Shown here in pieces: positions 15,554 to 24,319 of a stretch of 64,000 nucleotides of DNA (its first letter is position 1; the number at the start of each line of letters is the position of its first letter). Made by a program: the position numbers and the translations under genes. The stretch comes from Streptomyces sp. NRRL F-6492 (GTDB taxonomy: Bacteria; Actinomycetota; Actinomycetes; Streptomycetales; Streptomycetaceae): assembly GCF_001280125.1 (NCBI RefSeq), contig NZ_LGEG01000001.1, positions 209,049-273,048 of the forward strand. Reading direction: 5' to 3'. The notes under the pieces are model-generated. The model did not search any database and was not told where the DNA came from. It was given only the letters and a program-made list of their open reading frames with translations.

Positions 15554-17338
15554 GTGGACGCTATGTCGAAGTCGGGGTACCGGGGTGGTTCGTACGGGAT
15601 CGGGGCCGCGCTCGCAGCCGGGTGGGCCTGGTTCGCGGTGCCCGGGCAGTGGTCGGGGCGCAGGACCACCGGTGAGGTGGCGCTCGCCGCGGTCGTGGCG
15701 CTGCTCGGCGCCGGGACCGAGGAACTGATGGGCGGCGAGGGATGGCGGCTCGCGGGGGTCGCCGCCGGTGCCGCCGTGCTGTCGCTGCTGCGACGGAGAC
15801 TCCCCGCGGGCGTGCTCGTCCTGACGGCGGCGCTCGCCCCCTTCGCCCCCGGGTTCGGGCCGCTCCTCATCGTGGTCGGCTGGTCGTCCGGCCGGTACAT
15901 CGCGAGCGCCGGGCGGGCGCTGACCGCGTTCATCGCCGCCTTCGTCCTCGACGTCGGGGGGACGCTCGTGGACACCTGGGACCGGCAGCGGCTCTTCACC
16001 GTCGTCTTCATGGCGACCCTCTACTACCTGGGGACCACCCTGGCCCCCGGGCTCGCCCACCGCTACTGGACCCAGCGGCGGACCCTGCTGCACGCGCTCC
16101 AGGAGCGCAACGCGCAACTGCTGCGTGAGCGGACCATGGTGGTCTGGCAGGCGCGGCTGCGGGAGCGGCAGCGCATCGCCCAGGACATGCACGACAGCCT
16201 CGGGCACCAGCTGGCCCTGATCGCCGTGCACACGGGGGCCCTGGAGGTGGACCGGGAGCTGAGCGAGCGGCAGCGCGAGGTGGTCGGCGTCCTGCGGAAC
16301 GCCTCGGTGACCGCGATGCACGAGCTGCGGGAGGTCGTCGGGATACTCCGTGACGGGGTCGGGGCGGCGGACGGGCCGGCGGCGGCGCCCGCGGGGGACG
16401 AGACGGGGCGGGCGGCCCGGGGGATCGCCGGCATCGAGGGGCTCGTGGCGGCGGCCCGCGCGGCCGGCACCGAGGTCGGGCTCCGGCGGGCGGGGGAGGA
16501 ACGGCCGCTCGCGCCGGCGGCCGACCACGCCGCGTACAGGATCGTGCAGGAGGCCCTCACCAACGCCTACAAGTACGCGCCGGGAGCGCCGATCGGCGTC
16601 GAACTGCGCTACGAACCGGACGCCTTCGTGGTGGAGGTCGTCAACGAGGAGCCGGCGGACGGGCCCGCCGAGGACATGGTGAGCGGCGGGCAGGGGCTGA
16701 CCGGCCTCGCCGAGCGGGCCCGGCTGGTGGGCGGCATGTGCCACGCGGGCCCGGCCGACGGCGGCGGGTTCCGGGTGGCCGGGATGCTGCCGTACGGGGC
16801 GGCGCCGGTCGCGGAGGCGGTGCCTTTGGTCGATGCGGCCGACGACTTCCGGCAGCAGACCACGAAGCCGCTGGTGGGCGATGGTCGTCCGGTCGTGGTC
16901 GGACCGGCCGACTGGACGTTCACCGAGCGGGAGCTGGCGATGGCGGTGCGTGGGGGCAGGGGCGCGGGCACGGGCAGGGGGGTCGCGCTGGGGTGCGGGA
17001 TCGCGTTCGCGGCGCTCGTCCTGCTTCTGGTGGCGGGGGGCTTCGGCCTCTACTTCCTGGTGGGTTCGCTGGAGAAGGGGATGATCGAGCCCTCGGAGTA
17101 CGAGGCGGTGAAGACGGGGGCGAGCGAGCAGGAGGTTCGTGCCCAACTGCCCTCGGGCGACTCGATAGCCACGGTGGGCCTCCAGGGGTCGGGGCCCGCG
17201 CGGCCGGAAGGGGCCGAGTGCCTGGTCCTGTTGTCCTCGGAGACGAGCGACAGCTGGGACGAGGAGCCCGTTTTCCGGTTCTGCTTCAAGGACGGCAAGC
17301 TGATCGAGAAGAAGTCGTACATGGCCGAGCAGCGGTAG
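15554..17338 (+). CDS. NarL-type sensor histidine kinase with extra C-terminal membrane-linked domain
   Basis: A 594-residue kinase. The N-terminal half has four to five membrane helices (about 15-165), then a HisKA_3 dimerisation helix with His213 (IAQDMHDSLGHQL), then a HATPase_c domain (about 320-400; EALTNAYKYAPG and GQGLTGLAERARLVGG). After residue 405 it continues with a linker (PADWTFTERELAMAV), one more membrane helix (about 477-505) and an 89-residue domain with GASEQEVRAQLPSG, recalling BamE/SmpA-like small folds, with two Cys. Such kinases usually end after the ATPase domain. It pairs with the response regulator 36 bp downstream. An ATG at 15563 is an alternative start. Confidence 0.88.
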   Translation: MDAMSKSGYRGGSYGIGAALAAGWAWFAVPGQWSGRRTTGEVALAAVVALLGAGTEELMGGEGWRLAGVAAGAAVLSLLRRRLPAGVLVLTAALAPFAPGFGPLLIVVGWSSGRYIASAGRALTAFIAAFVLDVGGTLVDTWDRQRLFTVVFMATLYYLGTTLAPGLAHRYWTQRRTLLHALQERNAQLLRERTMVVWQARLRERQRIAQDMHDSLGHQLALIAVHTGALEVDRELSERQREVVGVLRNASVTAMHELREVVGILRDGVGAADGPAAAPAGDETGRAARGIAGIEGLVAAARAAGTEVGLRRAGEERPLAPAADHAAYRIVQEALTNAYKYAPGAPIGVELRYEPDAFVVEVVNEEPADGPAEDMVSGGQGLTGLAERARLVGGMCHAGPADGGGFRVAGMLPYGAAPVAEAVPLVDAADDFRQQTTKPLVGDGRPVVVGPADWTFTERELAMAVRGGRGAGTGRGVALGCGIAFAALVLLLVAGGFGLYFLVGSLEKGMIEPSEYEAVKTGASEQEVRAQLPSGDSIATVGLQGSGPARPEGAECLVLLSSETSDSWDEEPVFRFCFKDGKLIEKKSYMAEQR

Positions 17339-17374
17339 CGCGGCCGCTCGTACCGGAGCCGTGGGGGAGAAGCT

Positions 17375-18034
17375 GTGGCAGGGCAGCCCATCAGGGTCGT
17401 GATCGCCGACGACGAGCCGCTGATCAGGGCGGGAATCCGGATGATCCTCAACTCGGATCCGGAGATCCAGGTGGTCGGGGAGGCGGCCGACGGGCGGGCG
17501 GCGGTCGAGGCGGCGCGGGCGCACGCCGCCGACGTGGTGCTGCTCGACATCCAGATGCCGCTCCTCGACGGGCTCTCGGCGCTGCCGGAGCTGCGGCGTG
17601 CGGTGCCCGAGGCCCGGGTCATCATCCTGACGACCTTCGGCGAGCGGGAGAACGTCCTGCGGGCGCTGGAGCACGGAGGTGCCGGGTTCCTGCTGAAGGA
17701 CACGGCGCCCGCGGAGCTGATCGGGGCGGTGCGGGCGACCGCGGCGGGGGACGCGTACCTGTCGCCGGCGGCGACCCGGCACGTGGTGGAGCGGCTCGCC
17801 AGGGGCCGGGAGGCGGCCCGCGCGGAGGAGGCCCGGGGGCGGGTGGCGGCGCTGAGCGAGAAGGAGCGGGGCGTCCTGGCGCTGCTCGGGGAGGGGCTTT
17901 CCAACGCGGACGCGGGGAAGCGGCTGCACATGAGCGAGGGGACGGTGAAGACGTATGTGAGCCGGATCCTGGCCAAGCTGGACTGCGAGAACCGCGTCCA
18001 GGCGGCGCTGCTCGCGCGGGACGCGGGGCTGTAG
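17375..18034 (+). CDS. NarL/LuxR-type response regulator
   Basis: A 219-residue regulator. The receiver domain (6-122) has acidic pocket DDE (12-14), phospho-acceptor Asp58 (LLDIQMP), a switch Thr near 90 and Lys near 110 (LLKD). The C-terminal LuxR-type helix-turn-helix (about 152-215) reads LSEKERGVLALLGEGLSNADAG. It should be phosphorylated by the adjacent sensor kinase and bind DNA as a dimer. Start is GTG at 17375 with GGGGGAG upstream. Targets cannot be seen. It converges on the MarR gene with only 30 bp between. Confidence 0.92.
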   Translation: MAGQPIRVVIADDEPLIRAGIRMILNSDPEIQVVGEAADGRAAVEAARAHAADVVLLDIQMPLLDGLSALPELRRAVPEARVIILTTFGERENVLRALEHGGAGFLLKDTAPAELIGAVRATAAGDAYLSPAATRHVVERLARGREAARAEEARGRVAALSEKERGVLALLGEGLSNADAGKRLHMSEGTVKTYVSRILAKLDCENRVQAALLARDAGL

Positions 18035-18064
18035 GGGGCTCAGAGGCCGGGGGCGTAGGGAGGG

Positions 18065-18532
18065 TCAGGGGCCGGGGTGGTCCGGGAGGCCGTTCGTGCC
18101 GGTGTCGTTGTAGCGCAGGAGGTACGCGGCGAAGCGGGAGAGGTCCTCGGCCGACCAGTCCTTGAGGCGCTCCTGGTAGGCGGCCCTGCGGTTCGTCCGG
18201 GCCGAGTCGAGGACCTTCGTGCCCGCCTCCGTGGCGTGCAGGACCTGCACGCGGTGGTCGTCGGGGGCCGGCCGGCGCTCCACGAAGCCGAGCTTCTCCA
18301 GGCCGGCGAGCTGGCGGCTGACCGTCGACTTGTCGAGCAGGTAGTGGGCCGCGAGGTCGGTGGCGCGGCAGCCGTGACTCTCCTCGATGTGGGCGAGGAG
18401 CGTGTACGAGACGAGCGGGAGTTCGGGATGGACCCGGGCCGCCGCGGCGCGGGCCCGGCGGGCGAAGGCCGTCAGCTCGCGCTGGATGACGTCCAGGGAC
18501 GCCTCGCGGGGTGGTTCCGCGCCGCCGGTCAT
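18065..18532 (-). CDS. MarR-family transcriptional regulator
   Basis: A 155-residue winged-helix regulator: dimerisation helices at both ends and a DNA-binding core with LLDKSTVSRQLAGLEKLGFVERRPAPDDHRVQVLHATEAG, the typical recognition helix and wing of MarR proteins. ATG at 18532 follows GAGGGA; an upstream in-frame GTG at 18574 would read into the operator region and is rejected. It is divergent from a membrane protein gene, and the shared spacer has a clear inverted repeat (18584-18598). It probably represses both genes until a ligand, perhaps an aromatic or hydrophobic toxin, binds. Confidence 0.9.
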   Translation of the reverse strand: MTGGAEPPREASLDVIQRELTAFARRARAAAARVHPELPLVSYTLLAHIEESHGCRATDLAAHYLLDKSTVSRQLAGLEKLGFVERRPAPDDHRVQVLHATEAGTKVLDSARTNRRAAYQERLKDWSAEDLSRFAAYLLRYNDTGTNGLPDHPGP

Positions 18533-18583
18533 GGGGGCTCCCTCGTCGTCGTGCGGACGCTGTTCGCCCACCACGGACTTTCG

Positions 18584-18613
18584 GTTGTATAGTACAACGG
18601 TTCTTTAGTTGTA
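18584..18613. promoter_or_regulatory. Probable MarR operator with overlapping promoter
   Basis: GTTGTA-TAG-TACAAC is a 6-bp inverted repeat (18584-18598) centred in the divergent spacer. An additional GTTGTA half-site at 18608-18613 lies 24 bp on. The AT-rich TATAGT inside the palindrome resembles a -10 element, so a bound MarR dimer would block transcription. Confidence 0.7.
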
Positions 18614-18635
18614 AAAGCCAACCATGGAGGTCTCG

Positions 18636-19691
18636 GTGTCCGCAGGACCGAACACCAGGGGTGCGTTGAAGCATGTCCTCGGGCATCTGCTCACCCCCCT
18701 GCTGATGTGCGTCGGCATGGGACTCGCCTACCTCGGCGCCTTCCACGCCCCCGAACCCCACGACCTGCGCGTCGACGTCGTCGGCTCGGGGCCCACGACC
18801 CAGGTCCTCGCCCAGTCGCTCCAGGACAAGGGGGCGGGCGCCCTCGACGTGCGCACCGTCGCCGACCGGGAGGCGGCCGTCACCGCGCTGCGCGAGCAGC
18901 ACAGCTTCGGCGCCTACGTACCGGGCGAGAAGCCCGAACTCCTCGTCGCCTCGGGCTCCTCCGACACCAGCGCCATGGCGGTCGAGAAGCTGTTCACCAA
19001 GGTCGCCGCCGCGCAGGACGCCCCGCTGAAGGTCACCGACGTCGCCCCCACCGCCTCCGGCGACCCCACCGGCCAGGGCGTCTTCTTCCTCCTGGTCGCC
19101 CTCAGCATCGGCGCGTACGCCTCGGTCGCCGTCATCGGCGGCGCCGGAGCCGTCCTGCCCATGCGGATCAGGGCCCTCCTCGCCGCCGGCATGTCGTTCG
19201 TCGTCAGCCTGATCGGCACCCTCTTCGCCGGACCGGTCTTCCACTTGGTCGACCGGGGACTCGGCGGGGTGTGGGCGATGTCCTGGCTGTACGCGGCGGG
19301 CATCCTGCTGGTCGGCCTCGGACTCCACACCTTCCTGCGCCGCTGGACCACGCTCGGCGTGATGGTCCTCTTCGTCATGCTCAACTTCACCAGCTCCGGC
19401 GGCATCTACCGGCCCGAACTCCAGCCCGGCTTCTTCGGTGCCCTGCACTCCTTCTGGAACGGCGCGGGCTTCGTCGAGGGCGTGCGCGCCCACGTGTACT
19501 TCGACGGCCACGCCCTCGGCGGGAACGTCCTCGTCCTCGCCCTCTGGTTCCTCGCCGGAGCCGCCCTCGTCGCCGTCGCGGGCCGCGCGGAGGCACGGCG
19601 CGCGAAGGCGGTCGCCGGACCTTCCGGGGAGGGGGCCGGGGAGAAGAAGGCCGAGGTCGAGGAGGAGATGGAGGAGGCCGTCGCGGTCTGA
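18636..19691 (+). CDS. Multi-pass membrane protein divergent from MarR, ABC-2/YhgE-like
   Basis: A 351-residue protein. One N-terminal membrane helix (about 12-34) is followed by a roughly 110-residue extracytoplasmic segment, then five or so helices from about 150 to 330, and an acidic tail (EEEMEEAVAV). This layout resembles YhgE/Pip or DUF3533 proteins and ABC-2-type permeases without an ATPase. With the MarR gene beside it, an export or membrane-stress role is plausible but unproven. GTG at 18636 is chosen because TGGAGG sits 5 nt before it; ATG at 18624 would leave that site inside the coding region. Confidence 0.7.
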   Translation: MSAGPNTRGALKHVLGHLLTPLLMCVGMGLAYLGAFHAPEPHDLRVDVVGSGPTTQVLAQSLQDKGAGALDVRTVADREAAVTALREQHSFGAYVPGEKPELLVASGSSDTSAMAVEKLFTKVAAAQDAPLKVTDVAPTASGDPTGQGVFFLLVALSIGAYASVAVIGGAGAVLPMRIRALLAAGMSFVVSLIGTLFAGPVFHLVDRGLGGVWAMSWLYAAGILLVGLGLHTFLRRWTTLGVMVLFVMLNFTSSGGIYRPELQPGFFGALHSFWNGAGFVEGVRAHVYFDGHALGGNVLVLALWFLAGAALVAVAGRAEARRAKAVAGPSGEGAGEKKAEVEEEMEEAVAV

Positions 19692-19719
19692 TCCCCACCC
19701 TGGTCCCGACCGCGGGAAC

Positions 19720-19742
19720 TTGTCCACAGGCGGTTGTCCACA
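19720..19742 (+). promoter_or_regulatory. Tandem pair of exact DnaA boxes
   Basis: TTGTCCACA occurs at 19720-19728 and 19734-19742, same orientation, start-to-start spacing 14 bp. TTGTCCACA is the preferred Streptomyces DnaA box. They lie in the 129-bp gap before the DUF2252 gene, just ahead of a TACGGT -10-like hexamer near 19774. Confidence 0.65.
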
Positions 19743-19820
19743 GGGGGAGACGGCCGGTCGGCGGCGGAGGTACGGTCGGGGCCGAACGAGGACGGACATC
19801 GCATCGGGGGAGGGCGTCCC

Positions 19821-21281
19821 ATGGACGTGATCACGGCTGTCGTGCCGGAGCGGCGCGGTACGGAGGGAGCGCGGAGCACGGAGCGCGTGCCGCACGTGCC
19901 GGGGTTCGCGCGCCGGGCGGACGCGGGCGTCGGCGCCTCCCCCAAGGAGCGGGGCAAGGAGCTGCGCCGGCGGGTCCCCCGTTCCTCGCACGACCGGCAG
20001 GATCTCGTCGCGGACCGCCCGGACGCCGTCCGCGCCGTCGAGGAGTCGAACTTCGGCCGGGTCCCCGAGCTCACGCCGATACGGGTCGGCAGGATGGCGG
20101 CGAGCCCGTTCGCCTTCCTGCGCGGCTCCGCCGGACTGATGGCCCAGGATCTCGTCGGGACCCCCGTCACCGGGATCGTGGCGCAGATATGCGGCGACGC
20201 GCACGCCGCCAACTTCGGCCTCTACGGGGACGCCCGCGGCCGGCTCGTCATGGACCTCAACGACTTCGACGAGACCGTCGCCGGCCCCTGGGAGTGGGAC
20301 CTCAAGCGGCTCGCCACCTCCCTGGTCCTCGCCGGGCGGGAGGTCGGCGCGAGCGAGGAGGTCTGCCGGGCCGCCGCCTTCGACGCCGTCGGCGCCTACC
20401 GGCGCACCATGCGGCTGCTCGCCCGTCTCCCCGCCGCCGACGCCTGGAACGCGATCGCCGACGAGGAACTTGTCTCCCACGCCGACGCCCACGACCTCCT
20501 CGGCATCCTGGAGAAGGTCTCCGCCAAGGCCCGCAACAACACCAGCGCCCGGTTCGCCGCCCGGTCGACCGAGACCGTGGCGGACGCCGAGGGCGGCGGC
20601 CGCAGGTTCGTCGACGCTCCCCCGGTGCTGCGTCGGGTCCCGGACGACGAGGCGGCCGGGGTCGCCGCCTCCCTCGGCGCCTACCTGGAGACCGTGTCCG
20701 AGGACCGGCTGCCGCTCCTCGCGCGGTACGCCGTCCACGACGTGGCCTTCCGGGTGGTCGGCACCGGCAGCGTCGGCACCCGCTCCTACGTCGTGCTGCT
20801 CCTCGACCACCGGGGCGAGCCGCTGGTGCTCCAGGTCAAGGAGGCCCGGCCCTCGGCCCTGCTCCCCTACCTGCCGGCCGCGGGGTTCGCGGTGCGGGAC
20901 GCGGGCCACGAGGGGAGGCGCGTGGTGCTCGGGCAGAAGCGGATGCAGGTCGTCAGCGACATCCTGCTCGGCTGGACCACGGTCGACGGGCGCCCGTTCC
21001 AGGTGCGTCAGTTCCGCAACCGCAAGGGCAGTGTCGACCCCGCCGCGCTCACCGCCGACCAGGTCGACGACTACGGGCGGATGACCGGGGCCCTGCTCGC
21101 CCGCGCCCACGCCCACAGCGTCGACCCGCGCCTGACAGCCGGTTACTGCGGCAAGAGCGAGGAGCTGGACGAGGCCGTGGCCTCCTTCGCCGTCACGTAC
21201 GCGGACCGCACCACGGCCGACCACGCCGACCTGCTCTCCGCCGTCCGCTCCGGACGCGTGGCGGCCGAGCTCGGCGTCTGA
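19821..21281 (+). CDS. DUF2252 family protein
   Basis: A 486-residue cytoplasmic protein of the DUF2252 family, which has a protein-kinase-like/aminoglycoside-phosphotransferase-like fold. Visible family motifs include ASPFAFLRG, GDAHAANFG (near 130, the likely nucleotide-site His/Asn), DLNDFDET and WEWDLKRLA. The enzymatic activity is undefined. ATG at 19821 follows GGGGGAGGG; the open frame from 19734 lies upstream of the likely promoter and is discarded. It is preceded by two DnaA boxes. Confidence 0.88.
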   Translation: MDVITAVVPERRGTEGARSTERVPHVPGFARRADAGVGASPKERGKELRRRVPRSSHDRQDLVADRPDAVRAVEESNFGRVPELTPIRVGRMAASPFAFLRGSAGLMAQDLVGTPVTGIVAQICGDAHAANFGLYGDARGRLVMDLNDFDETVAGPWEWDLKRLATSLVLAGREVGASEEVCRAAAFDAVGAYRRTMRLLARLPAADAWNAIADEELVSHADAHDLLGILEKVSAKARNNTSARFAARSTETVADAEGGGRRFVDAPPVLRRVPDDEAAGVAASLGAYLETVSEDRLPLLARYAVHDVAFRVVGTGSVGTRSYVVLLLDHRGEPLVLQVKEARPSALLPYLPAAGFAVRDAGHEGRRVVLGQKRMQVVSDILLGWTTVDGRPFQVRQFRNRKGSVDPAALTADQVDDYGRMTGALLARAHAHSVDPRLTAGYCGKSEELDEAVASFAVTYADRTTADHADLLSAVRSGRVAAELGV

Positions 21282-21313
21282 CTCCTCCGCGAGGGCCGGC
21301 GGCCCCGGCCCCT

Positions 21314-21319
21314 TACGCT
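21314..21319 (+). promoter_or_regulatory. Likely -10 element for a leaderless J-domain-like gene
   Basis: TACGCT ends 6 nt before the GTG at 21326. The GGGAGG between them abuts the start codon and is too close to act as a ribosome site, which supports a leaderless message. Confidence 0.5.
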
Positions 21320-21325
21320 GGGAGG

Positions 21326-22267
21326 GTGACGAGCCGGAGCGAGGACAGCGACGTGGACCAGGGCCGGGAACAGGATCGGGACGGCGCCGAGAACGCGGTC
21401 GGCGGCGCGGCCGACGGTGTGGCGGACGGTGTGGCCGACGGTGTGGCCGACGGCGCCGCCGACGGGCAGCCGGGACCGGACGCCGGGGGCGACGAGCGGC
21501 CCGAGGCGCGGCTCGAGCGCGCCGTGCGGGTGGCCGAGCAGGCGCTGATCGAGTTCGAGATCGCCGTCGAGACCTTCCGGGTCGAGGTGGAGAACTTCTC
21601 CCGGCTGCACCACCAGAAGCTCGGTCCGATGTACGCGCGGCTCGACGAGCTGGAGGCGCTGGTCGCCGAGGCCCGGGCGGCGCGCACCGGCGACCCCGAG
21701 GACCTGCGGCGGGCCCAGGAGGCCCGGGCGGCGGTCATGCCCATGCCCGGCGTGGAGGAGCTGTTCCACGACTGGATCGACACCGACGGCCTCTCCCCCG
21801 AGGCGGCGGCCATGCTCACCGAGCGGCCGGTGCAGCCGCCGAAGCGGGTCCGGCCCGGTGAGGAGGCCCGCAGGCTCTACCGCGAGCTGGCCCGCAAGGC
21901 CCATCCCGACCTGGCCCGTGAGGAGGGCGAGCGGAAGCGGCGCGAGGAGTTCATCACCCGGGTCAACGCCGCCTACGCCCGGGGCGACGAGGGGCTGCTG
22001 CGCGAACTGTCCGCCGAGTGGGAGGCCGGTCCCGCACCGGCCGAGGAGCGGCTCAGCGAGAGCGAGGAGCTGTACGCGCGCCTGGAGTGGCTCGCGGAGC
22101 GCAAGGACATGCTGTCGGCGGTGGCGCGCGAGCTGGAGGAGAGCGCGATCGGCGCGATGCTGCGAATGGCGCCGGACGACCCCGACCGACTGCTCGAAGA
22201 GATCGCGGAGCAGCTGCTCGCGCAGGTCTCCGAGCGGGAGAACGAGCTGTCCGGTCTGGTGCAGTAG
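21326..22267 (+). CDS. J-domain-like coiled-coil protein
   Basis: A 313-residue soluble acidic protein. Residues 30-45 repeat ADGV four to five times (from tandem 12-bp units near 21415-21460). A coiled-coil segment (about 60-140) follows, then a J-domain-like helix pair: EEARRLYRELARKAHPDL with intact HPD near 193, REEFITRVNAAYARGD, and a helical tail. The HPD motif suggests it may stimulate a DnaK chaperone, though no DnaK is near. Start is GTG at 21326 (leaderless) or GTG at 21353 with GAGG upstream. The rhodanese gene is 56 bp downstream. Confidence 0.78.
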   Translation: MTSRSEDSDVDQGREQDRDGAENAVGGAADGVADGVADGVADGAADGQPGPDAGGDERPEARLERAVRVAEQALIEFEIAVETFRVEVENFSRLHHQKLGPMYARLDELEALVAEARAARTGDPEDLRRAQEARAAVMPMPGVEELFHDWIDTDGLSPEAAAMLTERPVQPPKRVRPGEEARRLYRELARKAHPDLAREEGERKRREEFITRVNAAYARGDEGLLRELSAEWEAGPAPAEERLSESEELYARLEWLAERKDMLSAVARELEESAIGAMLRMAPDDPDRLLEEIAEQLLAQVSERENELSGLVQ

Positions 22268-22278
22268 GTTTTTCCGTG

Positions 22279-22298
22279 CGCCCGAGCCCCTTCGGGCG
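22279..22298. terminator. Small hairpin after the J-domain-like gene
   Basis: CGCCCGA pairs with TCGGGCG (7 bp, 6-nt loop) just after a T run. It is modest in size and could also simply precede the rhodanese gene promoter. Confidence 0.4.
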
Positions 22299-22323
22299 GT
22301 TCTGACGAGAGAAGGCCGGTCCC

Positions 22324-22668
22324 ATGAATTTCTCCCCGCTGCCCTCGGTGGACGCGGCTTCCGTGCCGGCCGATGCCCTGGTGCTGGACGTCAGGGAGGA
22401 GGACGAGTGGGCCGCGGGGCACGTCGAGGGCGCGGTGCACGTGCCGATGAGCGACTTCGTGGCCCGCTTCGGCGAGGTCACGGAGTCCCTGGCCGAGCAC
22501 GGCCGGGCCTATGTGATGTGCCGGGTGGGCGGCCGGTCGGCACAGGTCACGCAGTACCTGGTCCAGCAGGGCTTCGACGCGGTGAACGTCGACGGCGGGA
22601 TGCTCGCCTGGGACGGCGCCGGGCGCCCGATGGTGACGGAGAACGGCGCCCAGGCGTTCGTGCTCTGA
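22324..22668 (+). CDS. Single-domain rhodanese-like sulfurtransferase
   Basis: A 114-residue GlpE/PspE-type rhodanese. LDVREEDEWAAGHVEGA, catalytic Cys66 in the loop CRVGGRS, and VDGGMLAW are standard. It should carry a persulfide on Cys66 and pass sulfur to an unknown acceptor such as cyanide or a thiol. GAGAGAAGG upstream supports the ATG at 22324. It converges on the paa operon, with no hairpin of note in the 67-bp gap. Confidence 0.92.
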   Translation: MNFSPLPSVDAASVPADALVLDVREEDEWAAGHVEGAVHVPMSDFVARFGEVTESLAEHGRAYVMCRVGGRSAQVTQYLVQQGFDAVNVDGGMLAWDGAGRPMVTENGAQAFVL

Positions 22669-22735
22669 CCCTCCACCGGGCCCCCGCCTCCGGCCCCCGC
22701 GCCGTTCTCCCGAGGACCTTTCCGGCCCGGTCCCG

Positions 22736-23824
22736 TCAGCGGTCGAAGTCCAGCTCCACGTCGGCGGTGGTGGGGCGGGACTGGCAGGCCAGGACGTAAC
22801 CGGCCTCCGTCTCGTCCGGCTCCAGGGCGAAGTTGCGGTCCATCCGCACCTCGCCGCCGACGACGAAGGCACGGCAGGTGCCGCACACCCCGCCCTTGCA
22901 GGCGTACGGGGCGTCCGCGCGGGCGCGGAGCACGGTGTCCAGGAGCGTCTCGCCCCGCTCCACCGGCCAGGTGCCGGACCGGCCGTGCAGGGTCGCGGTC
23001 AGGGTGGCGTGCGCGGGGGTGTCGGACGCCGGGGCCGCCGCGGGCGCGGAGCCGTCGTCGACGTGGAAGATCTCCTGGTGGATCCGGCCGCGGTCGACGC
23101 CCAGGTCGCGCAGCGCCCGCTCGGCGCCCTGCACGAGACCGAAAGGGCCGCACAGGAACCAGCCCTCGACCTCGCCGACCGGCAGCAGCGCGGGAAGCAG
23201 TCCGGCGAGCCGCTCGCGGTCGAGCCGGCCGGACGGGAGGCCCGCCTGCTGCTCCTCCCGGGAGAGCACGGTGACCAGCTGGAAGCGGCCCGGGTAGCGG
23301 TCCTTGAGGTCGGCCACCTCGTCCAGGAACATCGTGGACGCGGCGGTGCGGTCGCTCCGGACCAGACAGAACCGGGCCTCCGGCTCGCGGGCGAGCAGGG
23401 TGGCCGCCATCGAGAGCACCGGAGTGATGCCGCTGCCGCCGACGACGGCCGCGAAATGGCCGGGGCGCGGGGCGAGCGTGAAGCGGCCCATCGGCTCCAT
23501 GACCTCGACGAGGTCGCCCACGGCCAGCTCCTTCAGGGCGTACGTCGAGAACGCGCCGCCGTCCACGAGCCGGATGCCGACGCGCAGGACGGGCGGCTCG
23601 CCGGCCGGGGCGGCTGGGGCGCAGATCGAGTACGTCCGCCGGGCCTCCCCGCCCCGCTCGCCGGTGCGCCGCAGCGCGAGGTGCTGGCCGGGCAGGTGCC
23701 GGTACGTCTCGTGGAGCTCGGGCGGGACCGCGAAGGTGACGGCCACGGAGTCGTCCGTGAGCCGCTCGACCTCGCTGACCGCGAGCGGATGGAACCCGGC
23801 CCGTCCCGCGCCTGAGGACACCAT
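22736..23824 (-). CDS. paaE: Phenylacetyl-CoA epoxidase reductase subunit PaaE
   Basis: A 362-residue reductase that moves electrons from NADPH to the di-iron centre of PaaA. An FAD-binding ferredoxin-reductase domain (RRTYSICA at about 66-73, GGSGITPVLSM near 127) and NAD domain (about 120-235) precede a C-terminal plant-type 2Fe-2S domain. Its cysteines sit in YACKGGVCGTC and LACQSRP. The ATG at 23824 directly abuts the paaD TAG. Last gene of paaABCDE. Confidence 0.95.
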   Translation of the reverse strand: MVSSGAGRAGFHPLAVSEVERLTDDSVAVTFAVPPELHETYRHLPGQHLALRRTGERGGEARRTYSICAPAAPAGEPPVLRVGIRLVDGGAFSTYALKELAVGDLVEVMEPMGRFTLAPRPGHFAAVVGGSGITPVLSMAATLLAREPEARFCLVRSDRTAASTMFLDEVADLKDRYPGRFQLVTVLSREEQQAGLPSGRLDRERLAGLLPALLPVGEVEGWFLCGPFGLVQGAERALRDLGVDRGRIHQEIFHVDDGSAPAAAPASDTPAHATLTATLHGRSGTWPVERGETLLDTVLRARADAPYACKGGVCGTCRAFVVGGEVRMDRNFALEPDETEAGYVLACQSRPTTADVELDFDR

Positions 23825-24319
23825 CTACAGCTCCTTGAAGTGGTCGAACGGTTCGAGGCAGGCGGTGCAGCGGCGCAGGGCCTTGCACGCGGTGGAGGAG
23901 AAGCGGCTCAGGAGCTCGGTGTCGGTGGAGCCGCAGTGCGGGCAGCGGATCGCCAGCGTCAGCGGCACCGGGCCGCCGGCCGGGCCCTGCGGGCGCGGCG
24001 GGGCGATGCCGAACTCGGTGAGCTTGCGCCGCCCCTCCTCGCTGATGTCGTCGGTGGACCAGGCGGGGGCGAGGACCGTGACGACGGAGACCTCCGGGAC
24101 CCCGTGGTCGTGGAGGGCGCGCTCGATGTCCGAGGACATGGCCTCGATCGCGGGGCAGCCCGTGTAGGTCGGGGTGAGGGTGACCTCGACCCGGCCGGTG
24201 CCGGTGACGTGGACGCCCCGCACGACGCCCAGCTCCTCCAGGGTGAGGACGGGCAGCTCCGGGTCGGGGACGGAGCCGGCGACCCGGCTCAGCTCCTCCT
24301 CCAGGGCCGTCCTGGTCAC
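23825..24319 (-). CDS. paaD: Phenylacetyl-CoA epoxidase assembly protein PaaD
   Basis: A 164-residue protein with an N-terminal MIP18/DUF59 iron-sulfur assembly domain (VPDPELPVLTLEELGVVR, TPTYTGCPA) and a C-terminal zinc-ribbon-like segment CPHC..CKALRRCTAC. It is required for maturation of the epoxidase, probably of its metal centres, rather than for catalysis. GTG at 24319 overlaps the paaC stop as GTGA; a GTG one codon earlier is possible. The frame extends upstream only as a shadow. Confidence 0.93.
   Translation of the reverse strand: MTRTALEEELSRVAGSVPDPELPVLTLEELGVVRGVHVTGTGRVEVTLTPTYTGCPAIEAMSSDIERALHDHGVPEVSVVTVLAPAWSTDDISEEGRRKLTEFGIAPPRPQGPAGGPVPLTLAIRCPHCGSTDTELLSRFSSTACKALRRCTACLEPFDHFKEL

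Noticed and set aside
17622..21224. Reverse ORF of 1200 codons
   Set aside because: Runs opposite the response regulator, membrane protein and DUF2252 genes; only its overlap with the MarR gene is meaningful, and in another frame.
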